A model generated the notes under the pieces. The model searched no databases. It was given only the letters and a program-made list of their open reading frames with translations, and had not been told where the DNA came from. Positions 13,359 through 19,297 of a DNA stretch of 21,696 nt are shown piece after piece. Within the stretch, counting starts at the first letter, position 1; each line of letters starts with the position of its first letter. Where the stretch lies: contig CAJUSI010000040.1 of NCBI GenBank assembly GCA_910589035.1, forward strand, positions 1 to 21,696, written 5' to 3'. A program made the translations under genes and the position numbers. This DNA is from an uncultured Acetatifactor sp. (GTDB lineage Bacteria; Bacillota; Clostridia; Lachnospirales; Lachnospiraceae).

Positions 13359-14012
13359 CTAAAATTCCTTTTTCTTCATAATAGATACGCTGATCTTCCA
13401 GGATATATACAGCACTGCCGCCGCCAACACGGCACCGATTGCACCAACGGTCTCCGTATTTAATACCGGCAGAGACACCGTTTTGTCGCTCAGAGATAAA
13501 TTCCACATCTCCGCAAGCTGCACTCCCGCCGCGATTATGCCAACCCCCAGCATCAAAACGACTATTCTGATGATTCGTCCCTTTTCCGCCCCGAACTTCA
13601 GCTGAAAGGGCAGCATTATCGCCAGTATGAGAATCAATGCCAGCAGAAGCATCAGGTCCACCGCAAAGATATCTCCCATGGTTGTCGCCTCTTTTGCAAG
13701 CTGCATGGCCGCGCCTCCCACCGTTCCGATCAGCCAGGCGCCTCCGACAAACAGCAGACTGAAAATGTATTTTTCCGCGGCATACTCTTTCGGCGTGATG
13801 GGCAATGAAAAAAGGAAGGCATTTCCGTTGTCATATTCGTCATAGGTGATCGTGCTCATTGCAAGAGAAACACCTATAAATCCCAGGTAAGCGATAATAA
13901 ATGCATAGTTATCAATCCACAGATTCACAGCCACCGCCACTGCCACGATAATTATCAGGGATCTGCCCTGATTTTTCATAAGCCTGAAATCCTTAATCAA
14001 CAATCCTCTCAT
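13359..14012 (-). CDS. ABC-2 type transporter permease (YtrA-type locus)
   Basis: A 217-residue membrane protein with six predicted spans: about 20-36, 38-56, 82-104, 118-138, 145-163 and 185-203. The cytoplasmic loop MSTITYDEYDNGNAFLFSLP followed by ITPKEYAAEKYI is typical of small ABC-2 permeases encoded next to GntR regulators (the TYDE...PIT..EYV.EKY pattern). ATG 14012 overlaps the ATPase stop by 4 bp (ATGA-type), showing translational coupling. It would form the membrane channel of a small exporter with the ATPase. Substrate unknown; such systems in Firmicutes often answer cell-wall-active compounds. Confidence 0.87.
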   Translation of the reverse strand: MRGLLIKDFRLMKNQGRSLIIIVAVAVAVNLWIDNYAFIIAYLGFIGVSLAMSTITYDEYDNGNAFLFSLPITPKEYAAEKYIFSLLFVGGAWLIGTVGGAAMQLAKEATTMGDIFAVDLMLLLALILILAIMLPFQLKFGAEKGRIIRIVVLMLGVGIIAAGVQLAEMWNLSLSDKTVSLPVLNTETVGAIGAVLAAAVLYISWKISVSIMKKKEF

Positions 14013-14860
14013 ATCCTGTCACCTCGAATCATCATTTTAATCACTTCGTCAATGGCGCCCCTTTCCACCGCAAGCTCCGGATAATTCTCCGCATAGAACT
14101 GCTTCTGGTTGGTGAGACAGCTGTATCCGAAGCTCTCCCTTTTCGTCCTTAAAATATACCGCTTATCCAGCTTTGCATACTGGCCCTCCTCCGCCTTCAG
14201 CAGAGCATAATCGCTCAGCAGCACATCCGTATCCTCATGGAGGATGATTCTGCCGTCATGAATCATATAGATATCGTCGCAAATCGTCTCCAGATCCGTG
14301 GAAATATGAGAGCTGATGAGAATGGAACGTTCTCCGTCCCTCTCCATAAACTCCCGCAGCAGATCCAGCAGTTCGTCCCTTGCAATCACATCAAGTCCCG
14401 CCGTGGGTTCGTCCAGGATCAGCAGCTTCGCATCGTGGGAGATGGCCGCCAGGACCTTCAGCTTCACCTTCATGCCCGTGGAAAATTCCCTGATTTTCTT
14501 ATCCTCCGGCAGATTGAATTTCTGCATCTGCTCCAGGAAAAATTTCCTGTCAAAGCTCCTGTATAATCCCTCCAGAATGGGGATGACATCCTTCACGGAC
14601 AGATAGCCGCTGAAGCCGGAATCCGACAGAACTACGCCCAGCTTCTGTTTGTCCTGAGAGGTAAAATCCTGCGGTTTCTTTCCAAGGACATCTATCTGGC
14701 CGCCGTCCGGGTGAATCAGCCCCAGCACCGCTTTGAAGGTGGTGCTCTTCCCTGCGCCGTTCTGCCCGATCAGCCCCGTAATGCATCCCGGTCTGACCTC
14801 CATGGAGCAGTCCAGGGAAAAAGTACTGTACTGTTTACTCAAATTCTCAATTTTTAACAT
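14009..14860 (-). CDS. ABC transporter ATP-binding protein (YtrB-like)
   Basis: A 283-residue ATPase subunit. Walker A is GQNGAGKST (32-40), the signature is the variant FSTGMKVK (about 126-133), Walker B is LLILDEPT (146-153), and the switch histidine is in ISSHIS (about 185). The signature STGM instead of SGGQ is normal for this exporter subfamily. The C-terminal 70 residues form an extra domain seen in YtrB/BcrA-type proteins. I chose the second ATG (14860) since GGAGGA touches the first ATG (14866) and gives 6-nt spacing to the second. The gene follows gntR with a 2-nt gap and overlaps the permease by 4 bp. Confidence 0.92.
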   Translation of the reverse strand: MLKIENLSKQYSTFSLDCSMEVRPGCITGLIGQNGAGKSTTFKAVLGLIHPDGGQIDVLGKKPQDFTSQDKQKLGVVLSDSGFSGYLSVKDVIPILEGLYRSFDRKFFLEQMQKFNLPEDKKIREFSTGMKVKLKVLAAISHDAKLLILDEPTAGLDVIARDELLDLLREFMERDGERSILISSHISTDLETICDDIYMIHDGRIILHEDTDVLLSDYALLKAEEGQYAKLDKRYILRTKRESFGYSCLTNQKQFYAENYPELAVERGAIDEVIKMMIRGDRI

Positions 14861-14862
14861 GA

Positions 14863-15243
14863 TCATTCCTCCAAAATCAATTCGAATAAGCTTCTGATAT
14901 CCTCATCGCTGATTCCGTATCTTCTGCCCTTTTCAACAGCTTCCTCCAGCGCAGCCTCAACTTCCTTCTTCTGTTCTTCCAGCAGCAGCCGGGAATTCAC
15001 CGCCGCAACATAGGTTCCTTTTCCGTGGACCGTTACCGTAAAGCCCTCTTCTTCCAGATTGTCGTAAGCCTTTTTCACGGTCAATGCGCTGATCTTTAGC
15101 TCCCTGGACAGGACCCGCACAGAAGGCAGAATATCCCCCTCCTTCAGTTCCCCGTTGCGGATCAGGGTCTTGATCCGATCCACAATCTGTTCGTAGATGG
15201 GAACCATGGATGAATTATTGATAATAATCTTAATTTTCCTCAC
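14863..15243 (-). CDS. GntR-family repressor, YtrA subfamily
   Basis: A 126-residue regulator. Residues 10-78 make the GntR winged helix: PIYEQIVDRIKTLIRNGELKEGD, then LPSVRVLSRELKISALTVKKAYDNLEEEGFTVTVHGKGTYVA, all diagnostic. The C-terminal part is only about 45 residues, as in YtrA-type members, which have a short helical dimerisation tail and no ligand domain. Start is GTG 15243 with an AGGGA RBS; the first downstream ATG has no RBS and would clip the N-terminus. It heads an operon with the ABC ATPase and permease. A near-consensus promoter overlapped by a palindrome indicates autorepression. Confidence 0.92.
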   Translation of the reverse strand: MRKIKIIINNSSMVPIYEQIVDRIKTLIRNGELKEGDILPSVRVLSRELKISALTVKKAYDNLEEEGFTVTVHGKGTYVAAVNSRLLLEEQKKEVEAALEEAVEKGRRYGISDEDIRSLFELILEE

Positions 15244-15260
15244 CTCTTTCCCTGTGTAAA

Positions 15261-15283
15261 CAGTATATACCAGTATATTACTG
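15261..15283. promoter_or_regulatory. Operator-like palindrome of the GntR regulator
   Basis: ATATAC-CA-GTATAT (15265-15278) is a perfect dyad. It is nested in CAGTA...TACTG arms at 15261-15265 and 15279-15283. It covers the -10 box of the gntR promoter, as expected for an autorepressor. A further TATACTG half-site stands at 15298-15304. Confidence 0.65.
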
Positions 15284-15290
15284 TTGTCAA
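15262..15290 (-). promoter_or_regulatory. Promoter of the gntR-ABC operon
   Basis: On the minus strand TTGACA (15290-15285), 17-bp spacer, TATACT (15267-15262). Near-consensus, so it would be strong unless repressed. Confidence 0.8.
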
Positions 15291-15323
15291 GTGTTCTATA
15301 CTGTTTGTTATGCTCGTGAACGC

Positions 15324-15349
15324 ATTTATAGTAAACGACTTTAAAATCT
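15324..15349 (-). repeat. 26-bp inverted repeat, right copy
   Basis: Inverted partner of 13169-13194, 23 of 26 identical. It lies upstream of the gntR promoter. Distance between copies is about 2.1 kb and exactly encloses the GntR-ATPase-permease cassette. Confidence 0.6.
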
Positions 15350-15425
15350 TTAGTTTGACATGCTATGCCGATTGTCGTTGCTGTGATGGCTTTCGAGCAA
15401 AGTAAGAATAGTTATGACGTTTAAT

Positions 15426-15467
15426 AGAATCTTGACAACAGAATCCTGACAATAGAATCTTGACAAT
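15426..15467 (+). repeat. Three 14-bp tandem repeats
   Basis: AGAATCTTGACAAC, AGAATCCTGACAAT and AGAATCTTGACAAT follow one another without spacer (15426, 15440, 15454). Two of the three contain TTGACA, and the third has CTGACA in its place. They stand in the intergenic gap between gntR and the Uma2-type gene. Confidence 0.85.
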
Positions 15468-15513
15468 AGAAGCGCTGCTTTGCTTCTATTGTAGAAGCGC
15501 TGCTTTGCTTCTA
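15463..15513 (+). repeat. Duplicated 25-bp hairpin element
   Basis: ACAATAGAAGC, an 8-nt loop GCTGCTTT and GCTTCTATTGT form perfect 11-bp arms (15463-15492). A second copy of the hairpin core (TAGAAGC...GCTTCTA, 15492-15513) follows at a 25-bp period. The array continues directly from the 14-bp repeats. Confidence 0.8.
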
Positions 15514-15558
15514 TGTGTATGCGGCTTTCAGCGAACAACCCGTTAAACCGGATTTTTG

Positions 15559-15587
15559 TTGGCAAACATACCGGTATGTGATAGAAT
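15559..15587 (+). promoter_or_regulatory. Promoter of the Uma2-type gene with a palindrome in the spacer
   Basis: TTGGCA (15559-15564), 17-bp spacer, TAGAAT (15582-15587) with TGA before the -10 (extended -10). The spacer holds ACATACCGGTATGT (15566-15579), a perfect 14-bp palindrome placed where a repressor would block RNA polymerase. Confidence 0.7.
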
Positions 15588-15611
15588 GAAAGCAAAAAGG
15601 AGATGGGAAAC

Positions 15612-16169
15612 ATGGGAATGGCAGAACTGGAACGCAGGAAAGACGAGAAAATAGACGGCGTGATTTATAATATGTCACCCGCGCCCGGCTATAAGCATGG
15701 AATCGTGAATGGGAATCTCTACACAATCATAAAGCAGGGATTAAAGGACAGTGTATGTATCGTTTCCATAGAGAACCTGGACTTCAAGTACCATCCGGAC
15801 GAAAATGACGACTATCTGTGCCCGGACATCATGATCATCTGCGACAGAAAGCATTTAAAGGGCGGCGCTTACAGCGGAGTTCCCAGGTTCATAGCTGAGA
15901 CCCTGAGCCCCTCCACCGCCAGGCGGGACAGAGCGGAGAAAAAGGATATCTACGAGAAAGCGGGCGTGGAGGAATACTGGATCGTCTCCCCGGACGGCCA
16001 TCTGGAAATCTATTATCTCAAAGAAGGCCGCTATGTCCTGGAAGAAAGCTATATCCTGCAGGACGATGCGGAGGAAGCGCACTACAATGCCGAAGCCGAA
16101 ATCCGTCTGCGGGCTTTCCCCCACATCAGCATGAAATTGCAGGAAATCTTTGAGGGCGTGAACTCATAA
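15612..16169 (+). CDS. Uma2-family (DUF820) putative PD-(D/E)XK nuclease
   Basis: A 185-residue protein of the Uma2 family, which has a restriction-endonuclease-like fold; biological function is not settled. The layout is normal: a YxxxDGxIYNMSPAPGYKHG-like N-terminal strand region, IENLDFKYHPDE, CPDIMIICDR (catalytic-type PD), and FIAETLSPSTARRDRAEKKDIYEKAGVEEYWIV, with E/K positions of the nuclease core. ATG 15612 is preferred over ATG 15603, because AAGGAG touches the latter but stands 9 nt before the former. It is transcribed alone from a promoter that carries a palindromic site. The family multiplies in cyanobacteria and some Clostridia. Confidence 0.85.
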   Translation: MGMAELERRKDEKIDGVIYNMSPAPGYKHGIVNGNLYTIIKQGLKDSVCIVSIENLDFKYHPDENDDYLCPDIMIICDRKHLKGGAYSGVPRFIAETLSPSTARRDRAEKKDIYEKAGVEEYWIVSPDGHLEIYYLKEGRYVLEESYILQDDAEEAHYNAEAEIRLRAFPHISMKLQEIFEGVNS

Positions 16170-16226
16170 ACTCCGATCTGTACAGGCAGCCCGGATAAGC
16201 TTAACCTGTTTTCGATCTTCTGAATA

Positions 16227-16255
16227 TTGACATATTTCGCGCAATCGAATATACT
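16227..16255 (+). promoter_or_regulatory. Consensus promoter ahead of the ATT-start gene
   Basis: TTGACA (16227-16232), 17-bp spacer, TATACT (16250-16255). Transcription would start near 16262, leaving a leader of about 200 nt before the start at 16463. Within the leader GCATTT (16411) can pair with AAATGC about 9 nt downstream. Otherwise nothing in the leader is recognised. Confidence 0.7.
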
Positions 16256-16462
16256 GAAACTGCGGATCGGGGGCGGCACCCATCATAAAAAACGGCTTTC
16301 CGTATCATTCACATAAATGCATCCTGAGCAATGGAAGCAGGCATTTCATGTCTGGACACAACGGGCGTAAATGCCCAGATACGTCTTAGGACAGCAAATC
16401 CAGATACGCAGATGCATTTTAAAACAGCAAATGCAAATTTACAGCGAAGGGGGAGGATACCC

Positions 16463-17011
16463 ATTACAAAAAACATTTCTGTTGTAGATGAGCAGGGTAA
16501 CGAATATGAAGCGACCTGGCCCAGAAGGGCCAGAGGTCTTGTGAAAAACGGCCGGGCACGCTTCCTTTCTGAGAATAAAATATGCCTTGCGTGTCCGCCG
16601 AATATTATTTTGGAGGATAAAGAGATGGCAGATAATACAAGCAATATGAATACCGAAGGCAGCATGATGAATAATACAGGCAATGGGAATACCTCGGCTG
16701 ATAATGGGGTGAAATTTGACATTACCTGGCTTTTCAGACAGATAGCTGCAATTCAGCAGCAGACGGAATACCTGAATATGGCGATTGAGAATCTCTCTAA
16801 GATGGGCGACGGAGACAGCGGCCATCAATATTCCCCCGGGAATATCGCAGGAAAGGCAAAAGCCGAGGCCTTTGCGGAGATCGTCCGCTGCCGTGAGACC
16901 ACCAACCAGCAGATTCTCCGGTTCTATGAGACGGTGTACAACGATCTGAAGTCCGGCGTCTTTCATGATTCCATGCCGGAGGTGGAGAGTGTCTTAAAGT
17001 CCTATGATTAA
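16463..17011 (+). CDS. Hypothetical protein with probable ATT start and internal second start
   Basis: A protein of about 182 residues I do not recognise by name. Part 1 (1-54): TKNISVVDEQGNEYEATWPRR followed by ARGLVKNGRARFLSENKICL and ACPPNII, a small beta-rich module with a GLVKNGRARF motif. Part 2 is a polar N/S/T/G-rich spacer. Part 3 (about 75-182) is helical, with WLFRQIAAIQQQTEYLNMAIENL and KAEAFAEIVRCRETTNQQILRFYE. AAGGGGGAGG is 6 nt before an ATT codon at 16463, and no ATG/GTG/TTG in the right place fits; the ATG at 16331 has no RBS. An ATG at 16625 has its own GGAGG 8 nt upstream, so a short form of 128 residues may be made too. Strong promoter and terminator flank the gene. Confidence 0.7.
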   Translation: MTKNISVVDEQGNEYEATWPRRARGLVKNGRARFLSENKICLACPPNIILEDKEMADNTSNMNTEGSMMNNTGNGNTSADNGVKFDITWLFRQIAAIQQQTEYLNMAIENLSKMGDGDSGHQYSPGNIAGKAKAEAFAEIVRCRETTNQQILRFYETVYNDLKSGVFHDSMPEVESVLKSYD

Positions 17012-17023
17012 GCTTCCGGTTTG

Positions 17024-17065
17024 CGGGCAGTTATTCGGAACGGATAACTGCCCGTTTCTTTATTT
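17024..17065 (+). terminator. Strong rho-independent terminator
   Basis: CGGGCAGTTAT (17024-17034) pairs perfectly with ATAACTGCCCG (17044-17054), followed by TTTCTTTATTT. It ends the ATT-start gene 12 bp after its stop. Confidence 0.92.
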
Positions 17066-17068
17066 CGG

Positions 17069-17130
17069 GTCCTGTCTTTTTCCGGCTCTGTCTTATTTTC
17101 AGTCCTGTCTTTTTTCGGCTCTGTCTTCCT
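17069..17130. repeat. 33-bp tandem duplication after the terminator
   Basis: GTCCTGTCTTTTT-CGGCTCTGTCTT occurs twice, starting at 17069 and 17102, with few differences. It sits between the terminator and the convergent small gene. Confidence 0.65.
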
Positions 17131-17151
17131 TAAAACAGTAATCCGGGCGTT

Positions 17152-17382
17152 TTATTCCAGCACATCAAATGCTGCACCGCAAGCCCAGGGGCTTCCCACA
17201 TCGCAGCGGCCATGATGGTATTTATGGGACAGCACTTCGCCCCCGCCCTCCACCACATCCAATTTAATCCTGCTCTCCCCAGCCTGCGTGCAGCCGTCCA
17301 GCAGGGCGATCAGCGCTTCCACATCCGCCGAATATTCTTTGGAATTTGCCTTTTCCATATACTGTCTTTCCGAATCCTTCAT
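17152..17382 (-). CDS. Small hypothetical protein, 76 aa
   Basis: A 76-residue, soluble, acidic protein with no recognised domain. An N-terminal helical part (DSERQYMEKANSKEYSADVEALIALLDGCTQ) is followed by a Gly/His/Cys-rich end (KYHHGRCDVGSPWACGAAFDVLE). Two cysteines and two histidines in the tail could bind a metal, but the pattern is not a known motif. AAAGG lies about 10 nt before the ATG. It is 41 bp downstream of the YdeI-family gene on the same strand, so the two may share a transcript. Support rests on RBS, amino-acid composition and the fit between neighbours. Confidence 0.6.
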   Translation of the reverse strand: MKDSERQYMEKANSKEYSADVEALIALLDGCTQAGESRIKLDVVEGGGEVLSHKYHHGRCDVGSPWACGAAFDVLE

Positions 17383-17423
17383 AAAAAACTACCTTTCTTT
17401 TCTTAATAAGATGTCCCTGGCAG

Positions 17424-17972
17424 TTACATGGGTTTCAGGTTTTTATTCAGTCTGTCCACCATCCAGGCGATTCGCTTCTCCCGTCCGGCATCCGTCTTTG
17501 CGTCAAAATACGCCCTTGTGTATGTTTTCTTTACCGACGAAGGCATGGTTCCCCAGTTGGTGAAGGCCGGCTCATATCCTTCCAGCAGTGCGGAAACCTG
17601 CGCGATCTGCTCCTCCGTCACCGCCATGGGATTCGGGGCGTCCCACTGGCCGTTCTTTTTGGCCTCCTCTATCTTCTTTCTTCCGAAATCGGTCAAAAGT
17701 CCTCTCTCCTCCAGACTTTTGACCAGTTCTTTATTTTTCTCCGACCATTTACTCTTTTCCCGGCGCATGGAAAAATACTTTTTGTATGTCATATCGTCGA
17801 TGCTTTGCATCTGTCCGTCGATCCATCCAAAGCAGAGCGCCTCCTCCAGCGCTTCTCCTGCCTTTATGGTCTTCGGCCCGCCGGCCTTGCCGAATAAAAG
17901 CCAGATACCTGCCTCCGACAGACAATTTCCTGAAAGCCATTCCCTGAATTCTTCCCTGTTAGAAAATTTCAT
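17424..17972 (-). CDS. YdeI/OmpD-associated family protein
   Basis: A 182-residue protein of the YdeI family. Diagnostic parts are the N-terminal FSNREEFREWLSGN with GIWLLFGKAG, the central EALCFGWIDGQMQSIDDMTYKKYFSMRREKSKWSEKNKEL (family hallmark CxGWIDG plus F.PR..KS.WS..N), and the C-terminal FTNWGTMPSSVKKTYTRAYFDAKTDAGREKRIAWMVDRL. In Bacillus, a relative protects against bacteriocin or peptide damage; a general function is not firm. I took ATG 17972, which gives the usual N-terminus. A TTG at 17984, preceded by GGAGG with 5-nt spacing, may be the true start, because the ATG itself has only a weak GAGCG site. Confidence 0.85.
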   Translation of the reverse strand: MKFSNREEFREWLSGNCLSEAGIWLLFGKAGGPKTIKAGEALEEALCFGWIDGQMQSIDDMTYKKYFSMRREKSKWSEKNKELVKSLEERGLLTDFGRKKIEEAKKNGQWDAPNPMAVTEEQIAQVSALLEGYEPAFTNWGTMPSSVKKTYTRAYFDAKTDAGREKRIAWMVDRLNKNLKPM

Positions 17973-18076
17973 GATATCGCTCAATTTACCCTCCTGCTCT
18001 GTTCGGCTTCTCATCATGCAGGGACGGAAGCCCCCCTTAAAATCTGCTGTTGGCTTTTACCCTCCACCACATTCGC

Positions 18077-18097
18077 AAAGCCGGTAAAATCGGCTTT
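18077..18097. other. Hairpin between the PepSY and YdeI genes
   Basis: AAAGCCG and CGGCTTT form perfect 7-bp arms around 7 nt, 50-70 bp after the PepSY stop. No T-run follows on the minus strand, so it is only a possible 3'-end structure. Confidence 0.3.
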
Positions 18098-18149
18098 CGT
18101 GTCCGCGCAGACATGGCCGCCCGGCACTTTACGTGCAGAAATAAAAGCA

Positions 18150-19175
18150 TCAATCATCATACTCGCTCTCATACTCCAGCACCGTGCCCGAAACGGCGTC
18201 TATCGTAACCTCGTATTCCACCCGATCTTTATAGAATTCAATTTCATACTCCATGCGCCCATACTCTTCTTCCAGTTTTACCTTGGTGAAGAAAACCTCT
18301 GCAGTGGAAAAACCCGCATGGGCGGCTGCTGTTTCCTTTGCTTTATCCTCTCCGATCAGGGAATCCGTCCCCCCGCTGTAATTTCCGGGATTCTGGAATG
18401 CCTCTTCGTTTCTTTCCATGATTGCGCCTGTAGCGGCGTTAATCTCATATTCGTATTCCCTGTCGGCCGTGTAAAATTCGATATCATATACCGCCAGACC
18501 GTTGTCCCAGTCCAGCTTCTCTTTCGTAAAGGTTACTTCTGCTTCCGTCAGGCCTGCGTCCGCCAGGGCTATGGCTTTGGCAGAATCCATGGTTCCCACC
18601 TGGCCGGGCTGGCCTTCTCCCCATGCCGGCTGATTGCCGTTTCCGTCTCCACGGGGCTGCTCTCCGCCGGGCTGATTGCCGCTTCCGTCTCCCTGGCCCT
18701 GCTCTCCGCCGGGCTGATTGCCGCTTCCGTCTCCCTGGCCCTGCTCTCCGCCGGGCTGATTGCCGCTTCCGTCTCCCTGGCCCTGCTCTCCGCCGGGCTG
18801 AGTCCCATTTCCGTCTCCCTGGGCATTTTCGGATTGCTCCGTCTGACTTCCGCCTGCAGAAACCGCATTGATACTCACCCCTGTCACGGCGCCGGAGAAA
18901 GCGTCAATCTCATAATAATATGCGTACTCACCGGATGTAAAGGCGATCTTATAGTAGGTTTTACCATCCTTCTGTTCCATCTCCTGTCCGGTGACAGTAA
19001 TGTCACCTGCGGTCAGTTCCGCATCTGCCAGAGCGAATTCCAGCGCCTCCTTTCTGTCCATGGCGCTGTTCCCGCAGCCTGCCCCAAAGGCAACCACACC
19101 TGCTGTAATAGCCAAAAGGGCCATCTTATTCAGCAGCCCGCATTTCTGTTTATAACTCTCTCTACTCTTTTTCAT
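18150..19175 (-). CDS. PepSY-domain lipoprotein with Gly/Gln repeat linker
   Basis: A 341-residue secreted protein. It has a basic N-terminus (KKSRESYKQK), a hydrophobic core and a lipobox-like GAGC with Cys at 34; Gly at -3 is unusual, but membrane anchoring is likely. Three PepSY-like repeats follow. The first (about 38-104) has EALEFALADAEL and YYEIDAFSGAVTG; the second (about 196-255) has AIALADAGLTEAEV and YEYEINAATGAI; the third (about 273-336) has YEVTIDAVSGTV. A low-complexity linker (about 120-189) separates the first from the rest and is built of five 14-residue units of type GDGSGNQPGGEQGQ. PepSY domains are thought to inhibit peptidases or sense the wall environment. GGAGGG precedes the ATG; a good promoter lies upstream. 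Confidence 0.88.
   Translation of the reverse strand: MKKSRESYKQKCGLLNKMALLAITAGVVAFGAGCGNSAMDRKEALEFALADAELTAGDITVTGQEMEQKDGKTYYKIAFTSGEYAYYYEIDAFSGAVTGVSINAVSAGGSQTEQSENAQGDGNGTQPGGEQGQGDGSGNQPGGEQGQGDGSGNQPGGEQGQGDGSGNQPGGEQPRGDGNGNQPAWGEGQPGQVGTMDSAKAIALADAGLTEAEVTFTKEKLDWDNGLAVYDIEFYTADREYEYEINAATGAIMERNEEAFQNPGNYSGGTDSLIGEDKAKETAAAHAGFSTAEVFFTKVKLEEEYGRMEYEIEFYKDRVEYEVTIDAVSGTVLEYESEYDD
18609..18818. repeat. Five 42-bp tandem repeats inside the PepSY gene
   Basis: The linker of the PepSY lipoprotein is encoded by five consecutive 42-bp units; units 2-4 are nearly identical and the outer two diverge. Unit length is a multiple of three, so copy number can change without breaking the frame. 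Confidence 0.85.
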
Positions 19176-19207
19176 AAACCCTCCTACACTCCCGAACCGT
19201 TTTTTTC

Positions 19208-19236
19208 AGTATAGACTTTTTCCGTTTATTTTTCAA
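19208..19236 (-). promoter_or_regulatory. Promoter of the PepSY lipoprotein gene
   Basis: On the minus strand TTGAAA (19236-19231), 17-bp spacer, TATACT (19213-19208). About 30 bp before the RBS. Confidence 0.7.
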
Positions 19237-19297
19237 TAAAAAATTCCGGATATTTGGCCTTCCTTTCCTATAAGGTTTAACGAGTCACATCTGAAAA

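Noticed and set aside
15426..15513. CRISPR array
   Set aside because: Units are adjacent without unique spacers and are only 14 and 25 bp long; no cas genes.
15350..15613. Minus-strand open frame of 87 codons across the repeat patch
   Set aside because: No RBS, runs through tandem repeats and the Uma2 promoter, no recognisable domain.
16439..16966. Minus-strand open frame of 175 codons
   Set aside because: Shadow of the ATT-start gene, which has promoter, RBS and terminator on the plus strand.
18099..19214. Plus-strand open frame of 371 codons with repeat peptides
   Set aside because: Mirror of the PepSY lipoprotein repeats on the opposite strand; no start signals.
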